Shown here: piece after piece, positions 10,344-22,113 of the stretch | Layout: every line of letters begins with the position of its first letter | Position numbering within the stretch: the stretch's first letter is position 1 | NCBI GenBank assembly: GCA_010909165.1 | Contig: VJWM01000205.1 | Coordinates: 276,468 to 340,467, forward strand | DNA: 64,000 nt | Reading direction: 5' to 3' | Origin: Anthoceros angustus | Taxonomy: Eukaryota; Streptophyta; Anthocerotopsida; Anthocerotales; Anthocerotaceae | Translations under genes and position numbers: made by a program | Notes under the pieces: model-generated | The model's database searches: none | The model's input: the letters and a program-made list of their open reading frames with translations, nothing else | Told to the model about the DNA's origin: nothing

Positions 10344-11699
10344 ATGGCGGCCACAGCGCAGCCCTTGGACGCGGACCACTTCCTGCTGCTCTCCCGGAAG
10401 CGAGGCAGCGGGCCTGCCCAGCTTCTCCACTCCACGCACCCGAGATCGCACGCCATTGCCAAGAAGCCCGCCGCCACGCCCAAGCCGGATCCGGAGTGGC
10501 TGGACCAGCTGCCGCCCACAGCCGCCAGGCCCGCCGCCACAATCCGGGTGGTGCACATTTTCGCGCCAAAGGTGATCAAGACGGACGTGGCCAACTTCCG
10601 GGAGCTGGTGCAGCGGCTGACAGGCCACACCCCGTCCGGCCCCTCCCGCTCCACCAGCAAGAGCAACAGCTCCAACAGCAGCAAGAGCAGGAGCAGCATC
10701 AGGAAGCGGAAGCAGGAGGTGAGCGACATGGAATCGGAAGGGGCTCGGGGCCAGCTCATCTCGAAGGCTGCTGCCCCGGAATTCCCACCTGAAGGCCCCT
10801 TCAAGGTGTGCAAGGAGGAGATGGTGACGGAGGAGGAGACTGCCCATGGCCACTACCCTGGGCCTGCTCACCCTCTGCTGCGCCAGGGCTCCTGCATCAC
10901 AGATGCCTCCACCTTCAACCAGGCCTCGTCGGATTTGACGGTGACAGTCGGGGATAGCTCCTGCGACGTCGACTCCACCCCTTCTCCTGCCTCCTACCCG
11001 CTGCTGCACTCCGAGGCGCATTTCCCCTCCTTCCTGCCCAGTCACGTTGCGTCCAGGGCAACTGCCGGGGAGGATTCCGGCATCACCTGCCAGGAAGCCG
11101 GGAGCGGGAGCGGGAGCGGGACTGCAGCAGCAGCGGCATCGGGGCTGTACCTGGACCAGGCGTACCTCCAGCACCAGGACTCCTTCGCCTCCACGGCCAA
11201 TTCCTTCAGTTCCCCGACCGGGCCCTTCCGGAGCGGCTACATCTCGGGGATGGGGGAGACGGGGTATCCGGTCCAGGTGCAGGGGAGATTGAGCTACCTC
11301 CGTCAGGCCATGGAGAGCGGCAGCCAGGCTGCCAGCTTGCACAGCCTGCTGCTGGGGGCGGAGGCGGCGCTCTTGCACAACTGGGTATCGGAGGCGGCCA
11401 TCAATTTGCACAACCTGCTCGCGGACGCCGTGAACGTTCGGACCGGAGGCGGGAATGGCGGATTCGAAACTTCCTGGCCGAGCTCCATCCCTCTCCGTCC
11501 TGGAGCTGGAGAGCTGCAGAACGACATGGACATGTTCTGCGACGTCCTGATGTCGTCGCCGGCTCCTTTGCCGCCGCCGGAGTTTCCCATGCCCAGTCCC
11601 TCTGCGGCTGCTGCAGCACCGCCCGCCGGCGGGTTTCACTTCGATTTGGCCTCCATGTGCAGGGAATTCAACCTGCCGTTTCCAAGCGACCCCTGCTAA
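10344..11699 (+). CDS. VQ-motif protein (MKS1-like), 451 aa
   Basis: Single exon. The VQ motif FRELVQRLTG is at residues 85-94, preceded by IRVVHIFAPKVIKTD, the block that in MKS1-type VQ proteins comes just before the motif (usually Y/H-x(2)-SPKVI-x-T). VQ proteins are small nuclear cofactors that bind WRKY transcription factors and are often MAP-kinase substrates. After the motif come a Ser-rich stretch, a basic RKRKQE cluster that may be a nuclear localisation signal, many Ser-Pro/Thr-Pro sites, and a conserved-looking C-terminal tail (FNLPFPSDPC). The ATG at 10344 is chosen over in-frame upstream codons because the next in-frame start is only a GTG. At 451 residues it is longer than most VQ proteins. 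Lack of introns is normal for the family. Confidence 0.88.
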   Translation: MAATAQPLDADHFLLLSRKRGSGPAQLLHSTHPRSHAIAKKPAATPKPDPEWLDQLPPTAARPAATIRVVHIFAPKVIKTDVANFRELVQRLTGHTPSGPSRSTSKSNSSNSSKSRSSIRKRKQEVSDMESEGARGQLISKAAAPEFPPEGPFKVCKEEMVTEEETAHGHYPGPAHPLLRQGSCITDASTFNQASSDLTVTVGDSSCDVDSTPSPASYPLLHSEAHFPSFLPSHVASRATAGEDSGITCQEAGSGSGSGTAAAAASGLYLDQAYLQHQDSFASTANSFSSPTGPFRSGYISGMGETGYPVQVQGRLSYLRQAMESGSQAASLHSLLLGAEAALLHNWVSEAAINLHNLLADAVNVRTGGGNGGFETSWPSSIPLRPGAGELQNDMDMFCDVLMSSPAPLPPPEFPMPSPSAAAAAPPAGGFHFDLASMCREFNLPFPSDPC

Positions 11700-11964
11700 C
11701 GGAGGCTGCAAGCTGCAATCCAAGCTGCAACTCTGTGGCGGGAGCCTGTACACTGCTATCAAGTCTCAAGTGGGACATTGAAGTGCTCTGACGCTTCTGT
11801 GGCCACGCATAACATCCTACATCCTACATCCTGCCCAGATCGATATCTGGCTGCCTGAGGGAGTCGCAAGAATCCATTCACTGCCGGGCACACGGCTGCT
11901 GTGCACCATCAGCTCCGGATCCCAACTGCAACATGAGCTCAAAAGGATCATACTTGAAGCCAAT

Positions 11965-12076
11965 AATCTTGGTGGATTCTCAGGAGGACCTTGAAACATC
12001 AAGGCCATGAGAAGGAAGCTAATCTTGGTGGGTTCTCAGGAGGACCTTGAAACATCAAGGCCATGAGAAGGAAGCG
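11965..12076. repeat. 56-bp tandem duplication in the 3' flank of the VQ gene
   Basis: Two almost identical 56-bp units lie side by side (11965-12020 and 12021-12076), each starting AATCTTGGTGG and ending GAAGGAAGC. The high identity suggests a recent event. Confidence 0.9.
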
Positions 12077-14181
12077 CATGGTGCAGCTCCGGGTGGTTTG
12101 CAGGAATGGCGGGTGAATATTCATCATGGATCACCGTCAGCATATCTGGGGCAAGAACCAATCTACGTGGAACGAGCTTGAGCTTGGAATTGAAGTTCAA
12201 GCTGCGTGCAAGGAATGCTGGGGACTGTGGGATATTATCCATTCGTGTCGTTTCATTTGCAACACTGGCAGTTCCTGTGTATGAGTACATGCCGGCCGGC
12301 CCAGGTGCTCTCATTTTCTAGTTAGCAAGCTTTGGCTTTGGTTTGGTTAGATATGTCTAGCACTCTGGCATTGGGTATCATCCACAATTCGATTCCCATT
12401 GTAGACCGGCGAAGTCTGTCTACTGTACCATACTATATGCGAGAAGCTTACAAACAAACAATTTTCGGAGGCAGCCGACAGGCTGAGCTTGTCATTCCGC
12501 ATTCCCCATACATCATGTGAACATCATACACCTCTACATTCTCTCTTTCTTTCCTTCTTTCCTTCTTTCCCTCTTTCGTTGTTTCTTTCTTTCGTCTCCG
12601 TCACGTGTGACAACACCCTGATAACCCTGAGCAAAACACTTGATGAACAGCATCCCTTCACCTTCAAGTGAACCCGCTTGCATGTGAAGGCCTGCCCACG
12701 ATTTCCTTAGCCTCGAAATCCGGAAGCCACACGTCCTGATTGGAGAGCGTTAGATAACCAAGGCGGTTAGGCCAATGGCCTCGGCAATCGAGAAATGTGC
12801 TCCAGTTTTGTAAACAAGCCCCCTACAGTAGCGGCAGCAGTACCAGCCCACCAGGCCAGTGATCACACCTGTGCCCAGACTGAGTGCATAGTACATGATC
12901 ACGATGAAGACTCCCCTCCAGAGCCTAGGCCTATCTAGTGCCTGCAACTGGCCGGCAGGCACGTGGTAGAAAATTGTTAACAATAAGACAGAAAGGCTCC
13001 GGGCAAGCGATTTGCAAGTCGAGCGAAGGTGGGAAGAAGGAAGCGGGGTGTCCCGGGGCGGGAGCCGCAGGACCGTAGCAGTCCGTAGCACGGGCTGGCC
13101 GCAATCCTCGCCTGCCCTACCCACCTTTACACCCAAATGGTCAAGAGAATATATGTCAGGCTGGCGAGCATGTCATTTGTCTGTTCCGCGGGCATCTGCT
13201 TATCTCTGCTCCTCCGATCTGTGAGGCTCTGGAAACGAAGGAGCTAGGAAAGGCCTGCGCCCAGCTTGCTGCAAGTGGGCATCCGCAGCCTCGTCCCATC
13301 TGTTGACCCCCCGGACATTGCGGCAAAGCACGTCCAGACAAGCTGCCGCACCGACAGCCCTCGCTTCCCACCCACTTCGTCCTTCGTCCTTCGTCCTTCG
13401 TCGGGATACTCAAAGAAACTATGCCCCAAATTTACTTCTCCTCGCGCCAACAAACGTTAAATAATGTGTGACGTCGCTGCAAAGCTTCTGCATTCTTTGC
13501 AGGCCATACCGCGTGCGCCAAATGCTCCTCGCCTCGGTGGGGCCGAGGATTGTAGAAATAGCAAAAACGCGGCTCCACGCTGGATGCCGCCTCCCCCGGA
13601 ACATCGCTCGCATTCTGGTCTGGCACCAAAAGCTGCTCGAATTTAGCGCTTTGCTTTGGTTGCATGCGAGTCTGGCTGGGAATAGCCAAGTGTTGAGGAC
13701 TTCACTCGCAGACAGGAATTTACGTGTTTGTACTTGCGGGCTGCACAAAGCGCGCACTGCGCGTGCTGTGTTGAATGTTGCTGTGATGGCGATGAGCCCT
13801 GGGCTGCTGCAATGCTGGCCTTGCTTGGCCTTTCCACGTCTTTGACGGCCAATCATTCAAGCTTGGGGCGCCACCGGCTGTGGTTCTCTGTTGGCTCACG
13901 TGCTACCTCCCGTTTGCGGTGTCCGTAGTAACTGCCCATCTCCTCGCCCACCCATTTCCCCATTCCCACATGCACTGCTCGCGCCATGTGCGTTGCACCT
14001 ACCCGGGATGCACACCCCATCTACCACTGTTGGTCGCTGCACAGCCCAGTGCGCCACAGGCCAGCATGGGGTATCCATGTGATATTTCTGCCCACAAGTG
14101 GATGTTTTACTCCAATGCATGAAAGAACGATGGGTGGCAGAGCTCAGGCTTTTACAGCGTGGCGACTTCCACAGTTCAACA
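12077..14181. other. Intergenic sequence between VQ and aspartic protease genes
   Basis: It holds a CT-rich tract (about 12538-12600). A minus-strand open frame at 12750-13136 ends in two hydrophobic segments, and a plus-strand frame covers 13468-13845. Neither shows a known domain, a strong start context or splice partners, so both are left uncalled. 'cttcgtc' repeats occur at about 13378-13401. Confidence 0.5.
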
Positions 14182-15588
14182 TCACAGGGTTGCACAATCC
14201 GCGGGCACGAAGGCCAGCTGATTGGCTTCCAGGTCGTGCACCACCTGGAAGTTCTGCTGCTGCACATTGCCGATGATGGAGAAGAAGGTGGAGGGGACGG
14301 AGACGAAGGCCCAGCACACCACGCCCTGCTGCACCAGCACGTAGGCGTTTCCGACGGGGAGGACCATTTGGGCGGCCTGGAAGACGAGGGTCATCTCCGG
14401 GAGCACCACATCCTGCGCCGGCGCCTGCAGCTGCGGGTCCAGATCGAAGCACAGTTCGAGGCCCAGGGGGGTCGGGTCCGGGATGGTGGGGTACCGGGAG
14501 CTGGCCTGGACGGCGGCCATGACGGGCTTGAACGCGGCGTCCACCAGGGCGGAGAATGTGGTGCCGGAGTCGACGATGGTGCCGCCCTGCCCCGTCGACG
14601 CGTCCATGTCGAGGGTCCCGGGGGGGATGGGAACCTCCGCCCCGTCCACCAGGATGCACGACAGTGGCACGAAGTAGTAGGATGGGCGGATCGGGTTGGG
14701 GAGCAGCGGGATGGAGGAGGATAGAGGCACGGACGGCACGGCGTCGCCCAGCAAGAGGGGGGATGTCTTCCCGGTGAAGGAGTCCGAGAGCGGGAGGAGG
14801 CAGTAGGAGAATCTCGACTGCCCCAGCTCAGGACCCAGCTGCGAGATGAAGGAGAAGGAGCCTCGCCCCAGGCCCAGCACTCCCCCGCCGCCCGGGAATT
14901 GGCCTTCGTTGCGGAAGCCGCATCCGAATCTGAAGGCCGGGAAGGACTGCTCGCTCCCGGAGACGCTGGTGAGAGTGATGGTATCGGAGGAGAAATTGCC
15001 GACGGTGAAGGACCCGTCGCCGTACTGGTAGGCGTACTCGCAGGCGGCGTCGGCCTGGCAGCGGAAGAGCGGCAGGGCCAGGCAGAGCGGGGAGGTGCAG
15101 TCCAGGGTGCGGAACGTGGAGGAGGCGGTCTGGTTGAAGCGCGGCCCCTCCTGCGGGTAGCATATCTTGCAGGGCTCGGATTGCAGCCATGTGAGGTCGC
15201 TGCCCGTGTCCACGATGGCCAAGAAGCTCTGCGCCGGCGTGCCGAGCAGGATGGTGGCCAGGTAGTCCCCGTCGGCTGCGCTCACCGGGGAGGAGTACCC
15301 GCCGGATGGCGGGAACCCGTCTACCGATGCCGGGTTGCTGGAGGAGGAAATCCGCACGGCCCGTGCTCTGCTCCGCGCGCCTCGCGCTCGCCACGATGCT
15401 GCCGATGTCGCGCCGGGTGGAGCCTGAAAGAGGGAGTCTCGGTGGATGAGATCCACCCGGAGACCGACCCCAGTCCCGGCCGGGTTGGGGAGCGGGGGTG
15501 CAGATCCGCGTGTTGCTCCGAGCTGCAAGAAGCACAGCAGAAAGGGTAAGATTGATGTAGGGTTTGGAATGCGTCTCACCAGATCCAT
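14182..15588 (-). CDS. Pepsin-like aspartic protease, nucellin/CDR1 type (A1 family), 468 aa
   Basis: Single exon. The N-terminus (MDLVRRIPNPTSILPFLLCF) looks like a secretory signal peptide, so the protein probably enters the ER and is exported to the apoplast or vacuole. A prosegment with basic residues follows. The two catalytic aspartates are at D127 (DTGSDLTW) and D340 (VDSGTTFS). Between them are the plant nucellin-like cysteines and the flap-region motif YGDGSFTVGNFSSDT. Near the end SIIGNVQQQNF is the conserved block before the C-terminus. The plant-specific insert of phytepsins is absent, as expected for this subgroup. An upstream in-frame ATG at 15675 would add 29 residues without a signal peptide, so 15588 is preferred. 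Substrate is unknown. Confidence 0.9.
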   Translation of the reverse strand: MDLVRRIPNPTSILPFLLCFLQLGATRGSAPPLPNPAGTGVGLRVDLIHRDSLFQAPPGATSAASWRARGARSRARAVRISSSSNPASVDGFPPSGGYSSPVSAADGDYLATILLGTPAQSFLAIVDTGSDLTWLQSEPCKICYPQEGPRFNQTASSTFRTLDCTSPLCLALPLFRCQADAACEYAYQYGDGSFTVGNFSSDTITLTSVSGSEQSFPAFRFGCGFRNEGQFPGGGGVLGLGRGSFSFISQLGPELGQSRFSYCLLPLSDSFTGKTSPLLLGDAVPSVPLSSSIPLLPNPIRPSYYFVPLSCILVDGAEVPIPPGTLDMDASTGQGGTIVDSGTTFSALVDAAFKPVMAAVQASSRYPTIPDPTPLGLELCFDLDPQLQAPAQDVVLPEMTLVFQAAQMVLPVGNAYVLVQQGVVCWAFVSVPSTFFSIIGNVQQQNFQVVHDLEANQLAFVPADCATL

Positions 15589-16158
15589 CACGACTCGTGC
15601 GCACTTGTGAGAACTGCCTTCTGTTTCGCGGTGGAAGTGTGTAGTAGCAGGCTGGTGAGAGCCAACACGATCCACGCACGCTGTGTGTGGAGCTTGTTTC
15701 AGCGTTTTGCTGGGCCCTTCATCTGCTACTGCCGGTTCGCAATAATGCTACTTCCACCCCTGTGAGCCTGCTGCAGGAGAGGCAGCGGGCGTCAGTCTGA
15801 ACGTTCAGAAGCACCGGCCATGCCAGAATTCTGTCCTCGGCAGAAGTTTGCTTTGCAGGCAGGACTGGGAGCACGTGCCGGCAGGACTGCAACTCGACAA
15901 CTGTGCAGCTCGTGTTCGATCCTTGTGCCGAGGACCACTTTCAGATGAAACGTCCGTTTCCCAGTCATGACGCCCGTGCACTCAACGATCTGCCGTTTTC
16001 TAGGCTCTCCACAAGCGCCTTCATCTCAGCCAGCGTGTTGTGCCATCGTCATCTGAACCACGCGCTTTGCAAAGCCTACTGATGGGAACGATGAAGGCGT
16101 AGGACGAGGAGGATGTATTCAGGTTGGGTTAAAGGTTGTCCGGGTCCCAGTATTCGTG
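15589..16158. other. Spacer between aspartic protease start and glutamyl endopeptidase stop
   Basis: About 570 bp. Both neighbours are on the minus strand, so this holds the 3' UTR of the endopeptidase gene and the promoter of the protease gene. No open frame or repeat stands out. Confidence 0.5.
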
Positions 16159-19100
16159 TCACAGCAAGGACAAGATCATTCCCTTCTCAGATTTCCGAAG
16201 GTCCGATTCACTTTCCATCTCCCTCTCCCCAGCTACAGCCACCAGATCCGAAGTTGTAGTACCAGCCGCGCTGGCCGCAGTCACCGTGGAGAGTGTACCT
16301 GATGTCGACTTGGAATCATCTATTACGGCATGCTCGCAGTACTTCTCCAGCCATCTGTCCATCTCCCAGAGGCAGTGCATCACACTCTCTCTTGCAGAGT
16401 AAGAGTGACTCTCAAGAGGCAGCAACACCAGTCTGCACAGTGCTCCATGCCCCTTCAAAGCACTGAAGAAACGCTCCGACTGCAACACACATACGTGTTA
16501 GATACATTCTCTGATGTGGAACTTGCTGTATCGGGGTTTCTCGTCTGCCAAGCTCGATCACCTACCTGCATGGTGAGGGTGCCGGAGTTGTTGTCTTCGT
16601 CTCCATGAATCAAAAGAATGGGCTTCTTGATTTTGTCAGCCAGCATGAATGGACTCATCTCAATGTACGTCTTCGTCGCTTCCCACAAACTCCTCTCCTC
16701 GGCCTGCACGTAGGCATTGCCTGTTTAGTGTTCTGATGCAGTAGACCTACCAGACACTGATGAAGCTTTTGTGTGAAAACCGGGTGTGGCACGTACCTGG
16801 AACCCAAATGGCGTCAGTGTTCTGTTGTAAGCACCCGATCGAGCTATCCCACAGCTGAAGAGGTGGGGAGCGTGTGCCAGAAGATTTGCTGTCATGAACG
16901 CTCCATATGAGTGACCACCGACAGCAATCCTCTGCCGATGAGAGACCTGCAAGGAAGTCACAATTATTCACACAGAACTAGTAACCCGGCATGGACTGCC
17001 AAATAAGCGCTCACTAAGACTTACCCCTCGCCGTACAACCTCATCAACCGCGGCCTCAGCACTAAGCACCAGCTGCTCCACGTAACTGTTCCAAGTTTGG
17101 CCTCATGGGTCAGGTTCATCCAAAAGTTTTTCAGAGCCATATAGCTTGTTGGAAAATGCTATTCAATCCACTCAGCAAACATCACAAGCAACAAATGGAT
17201 GAACAAGCTGACACCCACTTGTCATTTGCTTCTTTGTCGCCTTCACCGATGATTGGCATGGTTGGCCCATCCAAAATGACAAAACTGCATTGCACCGGAG
17301 CAAGAATACAGTCAGTGGAAGTGAGTACGCAGTATGTGAAGAACAAAAGTGTGTCACCTCACACTGCAGCCACTCACCGTCTGGCTAACCACAAAAGTGG
17401 CGAAGTTGATCCAATTCCAGCAAATGCATTAGGGGAACCCCGCATCTGTCCAGCATTATCCTTGCTTTTGAACTCCCTTGGGTAAGCCCAAAGCAGTGTT
17501 GGCAAAGGACCGTCTTTTGCAGGATCATAACCAGGAGGTTGGTAAAGATTGGCTTGAAGTTCAACACCATCCTTCCTTTTGTACCGGATCACCTGCTTCT
17601 TGATGTCTTTCAGCTGAGGATAGGGGTGAGGGAAATCTGTGATCTGTTTCAAAGATTGTTCTGGCCACTGTTTCAGATAGTACTGAGGCGGTTCTGATTG
17701 AGACTCCCTGGACAGCAAAACCTTTAGTTTATCCACGTACAGATCTTCACTGACTGTGTCTGACAACAGACCCGCAACATTTTCATAATACTTCTCCTTG
17801 TCACTATTCCAAATGCGCTTCTTCTCACCTGTCTCTCTGAGAAAACAACTGTTGGCTCAGTAACATTGCATAAGAGAGACAGAAACAAGAACATATTGGC
17901 ACCATATTTGCATCGACCCAGGCCTTACATGTCAAAGAGGTCGAGAAAGGGTATGTTGCCCTCTGGGCTAGCTCCTTGACCATCCAGCAACAACCAATTG
18001 CGGCCGTCTGCATCCTTGAACTGAGCTATTACATAACTCCCAAAGACTGTCCTCCTTTGCATGGGAGAACCAGGGTCCGAGTACACATCCTCAGAGGACC
18101 TGTCAATTAATAGCCGGGGCTCTTTCTCCAGGTTTCCCGGGGTGATAACCCAGGTGCGAGTTCTTCGTGTTTTGTGCCATGACTCGTAGACGAGGGCAAG
18201 AGATTCATCACCCCACATAATGCCTCTGCACAGCAACTATACCACATTGAAGTAGAGGGCAGGAACAAGCTGTCCACTTTACAAGGCCTTGTTCTTGTGA
18301 GGCCTTGCAGCAGCTTCTTCAATATAAGAACAAAATTGTGCCAGTTATTACAATTACATTGATGAGACCATACCCATAGCGCCAATTAAGCTTTTGTAGA
18401 ATCACTGGACTTCCGCCTTCTGCGTCAACCATGTACAGGATGTCACGAGGTGAGGCCTCTACCTTAGCATCACCGCCGTCTTGTGTTTCAACCCTGCATG
18501 ACCATCCACAACACTTTTTTAAGGCCTTGCAGTTTGGGCACAAGGCCACCCGATCTACTGCAACAAATCACACTTACAAGCAGGTGACCAGAGTCCCTTA
18601 CCATGTGAAGGTTGATGGCTTATCAGATCGCCATCGAAAAGACCTAGGACCTTTCCGAACACTATCAAAAGTTATTGGGATATCATCAGCAAGAGGCAGA
18701 TCGCAGATCTCTCTGACAAATTCTCCATTGGCTTTCCATAGATCCACTTTTTTGGGGAAACGCCCACACGGAACAATAAAGGAATATGGCCTGTGTATTG
18801 TACTGATGAGCAAGTACTTCCCGTCATTTGATGCACCCACATCAACATATGCAGCAGGGGCTCCAATCGGCTTCACAGATCCATCTAAAGAGATAAGCAG
18901 TAGTTGACTTGTTACATAGTAGTCAAACAAATCTTCATCAAACTTGTCCTTCAGTAGGTCTTGATATGTTCGATTCTGAGCAACATTTCCTTGTTCATTT
19001 GACTGCAGCTTCGGAGCTGATGGGGTCAAGGGCCTCGTTGGAGCTGGCCCACGGCCTTGGGGTATTGTGCATGCAACCAAAGTTGTGTCATCCACCCATG

Positions 19101-20698
19101 AATAACTGTCGCGCAAAGTCCCAAGATTGCATCAGTATCTGTAACCAGAAAACCAAGTAACTTCTCACTAGTCTTTGGCAATTCAATAACTATGGCCTGG
19201 ACTAGCACAAAGCAATCCCATATTGAAGGGCAGCAAGCAAGACCAGCCTCAAAGAACTTACGATTCAAAAATAGTGTTCAGGGCATGCGTCTGTGGCCCA
19301 ACTAGCTCCCTCGCCTGGCCTGTTTTTACGTCTGCAACCCATAAACCCAACCGGGGTTCATAGACATCCCCCTGCAACGGCCCAAGACATCGTAGCTGCC
19401 CGTTCTTAAGACAGAAGGCACACCATTACATCTAACTCGAATCTGGAATGTGCAAGCCAAGTATGCTTCAGGTCAGGTGAATCGGCACCTGAGAAGTTCC
19501 TCGGATTGTGAATGCAAAATGCAGTCCATCCGGAGACCTGGCCAGCAACAAGGAACACAACATCCAGGGCTTGGTTCCTTATCAGCAGAGTATGCCCATT
19601 ATCACTGCTAAGCTGGCAATGGAGGTAATAGATGCAACTGCAGGGAATAAGGTGCACATGAACTACGTTACCAGGTTACATGGTTTATTTTGCCATCTGG
19701 TGGGTATCCGACAACCACCCTCTCCGGCCCCAAGGATCCGTCATCCAGCAGCTTCTGAATTTTTATCCCCGAGTAAAATGACCTGGACGTAAACCTCATC
19801 ACAAGTCAGACTCAAGGATAGCCAGCTAAGGATAGTACAAAACCAGTCTGCTGGACACACCAGCACATCAGGACCCATGCTAATTCTCAGGTAACATACG
19901 GGAAGATAAGTCTCACAAGTCCATGGTACGTGACAACTTACATCCTACTACGGGCATTAGACTCCGGGTCAATGCGGAGGCCCGCAAGCTTGAGTTCAGG
20001 CTTTGAAATCTCTGACAGAGGTGGCAAGGACCTCCGGCCCAAGAACATGATCTCATCCTTGTTGGGCGAAAACGACAAAGCGGGAACAGGTGGTGCATCA
20101 ACTATGTCTCGTAACTCCGGAGGTGGAAGACGATATCCACTTTCTGTCACACAGTACACCACAAGGAAACTGTCAGAACATGCACTGGATGCAGCCGGCC
20201 ATTTCGGGGCACTCAATGACATAAGCAAAACATCAGTTCTCCAAAGCGTCCCACACAGGACTCCCAGCTCCACACTATCTATCTAGCAGACCCACCAAAC
20301 AAACCAATTCCATTTTCGATCGCCACCCATAGTCATGGCAACGCTGCTGAATTAGCTAAACCCAAAAAAGAGAGCACACACGCACCATCATCCGCAGTGG
20401 AGGCGGCATTGGACGACGCCAAACCCGCTCCATTGGCACTCTCAGCTCGAGCCAAGCCAGGGATAGGAGCGCGCGCCAGAGACCGGGAGTGCATCATCGA
20501 CCCTGCCCGCAAAAGATCGAGGCTCGGCTGGGTTACTTGCCCGAACCGGGAAGCCAGGAACGAATGCCCCTGGCGAAGAGGCAGCGGCAGATGGTCCAGC
20601 ACCTGCCCGGTCCGCAACCACGCACGGGCCGCCGCAGACGGCAGCGGCTGCGAGGAGCAAGAGCGCAGCGATAGACTGGAGAGCTTGCTGGTTCTCAT
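16159..20698 (-). CDS. GEP: Glutamyl endopeptidase, chloroplastic (prolyl oligopeptidase family S9), 966 aa
   Basis: Fourteen exons on the minus strand: 20386-20698, 19942-20143, 19672-19782, 19489-19537, 19262-19371, 18602-19105, 18374-18493, 17929-18225, 17378-17836, 17219-17284, 17025-17085, 16797-16946, 16566-16703, 16159-16479. All junctions are GT..AG and the sum is exactly 967 codons. Exon 1 encodes a Ser/Arg/Ala-rich plastid transit peptide. Next comes the family block GYRLPPPELRDIVDAPPVP, then the propeller region. The C-terminal alpha/beta-hydrolase domain carries S777 in GGHSYGAF, D851 in HGDEDNN and H885 in ESHSYSARES. The plant enzyme (CGEP) is a stromal protease cutting after glutamate. 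The residue after the catalytic His is Ser, where I recall Gly in seed-plant enzymes. Length matches the family. Confidence 0.95.
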
Positions 20699-22113
20699 AG
20701 CGTGTTAAGCTCCCCCTCCCACTGTTCCCTTGCACACGCACAAAGGGAGGCCGCCCAGAACAGAAGAGCGCGAGACGATACTCAAGGCCCCACCAGCCAC
20801 TCAAAACCTTCCAGGCTCGATGCAGAATCGTAGCAAGCACGAATGTTTGTGCATTCTACGTTGGCAACTGTTCACAATCGCCCACTCCACACGGGCGTCC
20901 TGGAGAAAGGCACGATGCCAAGTATGAAGCAGCAGCAGGCATACACTCAACTGTGCCCGCATTGGTCCATCTTCTTTTACCCGGCAAAGGAAATGCAACT
21001 ACGAGCCAAGAAGCTCAGGGTAAAGTGCATCGCCCAGTTTCCCTCCACTGGATAAGATCCATTGCAGCCATTGCTGACCGCCTCCCTCTTGGACGACAAA
21101 CCAGCGGCTCCCTTCTCATTCCGCTGCCCAGTTTTGCTAAACACACTCCCTGTAGGGTCTATGTATAAGTTAAGGCTTAATCTAATATTACTTGTATTTA
21201 TAAAATTTAAATAAAAATAAATATTCATCATCTTCCTTCTTGGTTGGCTTTGTTTGATAACTCATATCAAGCTTTGTTCTTTCGGTTTAGTATTTTTAGT
21301 CCTATTTTCCTACTGTGTTTGCATATTGATGAGTTCTAATGCATCTCATTTATCCTCTTTCTGTATTTAGGCCAGCTTATATATAATACACCTAACCTTT
21401 AGAAGAAAGAGAATAAGAAGAAGAAATTATAAGGTTGTATCTTTAGAGGTTATATTTTTAAGGATTTTTCTTCCATACTGCTTTGGTGGTGCAGATGGGA
21501 TTATCTATCTCTTTATATTACATAAGATTTATCCACTAAGAATATTTAACTATACCTATCTATCACTTTAAAAGAAAGCTATAACCTACATAGCTTTAGT
21601 ATTCCGTCCATGAAACATAGCTCTCTACTTCCTTAAGAGCTTTCAAAGAAGACTATATCTTAAATAATTTAAAATATTTAATTATTTATATAAATAACTT
21701 ATAGCAATCTGATTATTTGTATATATTTTGTAGCTGCTATATATGACCTACAAATGTCATCCATATACAGAACAATCGAGTTATATTATTTTTAATGTGA
21801 ATACGAGTCTAGAATTTGATGCAAATGTATTGTACTGCATTGTGAAGGCAATGTGGCTGGATGGAAGCGACTGTGGTGGAAACGACGTGATAAAAACGAT
21901 GGGAGGGGGGAGAATTGCAGGAGAGTAGGCGGAAGATCCAACCTGCCTGCTTCGGCATCATCACGCGAGCTGCATGGCAGCGGCAGGGTTTTAGTTCTGC
22001 CGTAGCCAGCCTGCGTCCTGTAATCTCACCCGCCCTCACCGAGTAGGCCACTTGAAGGTGCAGTAGCAGTCCCATTCTGCTTTTGCTCTTGCTGGTGACC
22101 AGCGAGCTCCGAG
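20699..22113. promoter_or_regulatory. Shared upstream region of two divergent plastid-enzyme genes
   Basis: The region separates the endopeptidase start (minus) from the KAS I start (plus). The middle (about 21170-21860) is strongly AT-rich, while both ends are GC-richer leader-like sequence. Several TATA-like words occur (for example 'tatataatac' near 21380 and 'tataaata' near 21690). Which are used cannot be told from sequence. No coding region is visible. Confidence 0.4.

Noticed and set aside
10308-11762. 484-codon minus-strand open frame opposite the VQ gene
   Set aside because: It is the antisense shadow of the GC-rich VQ coding sequence; peptide is Arg/Gly/Ala-rich without motifs.
12750-13136. 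Possible small membrane protein, minus strand
   Set aside because: Two hydrophobic segments but no homologue recognised, no splice partners and an uninformative N-terminus.
14899-15549. 216-codon plus-strand frame opposite the aspartic protease
   Set aside because: Antisense shadow; the minus-strand frame has both catalytic aspartates and all family motifs.
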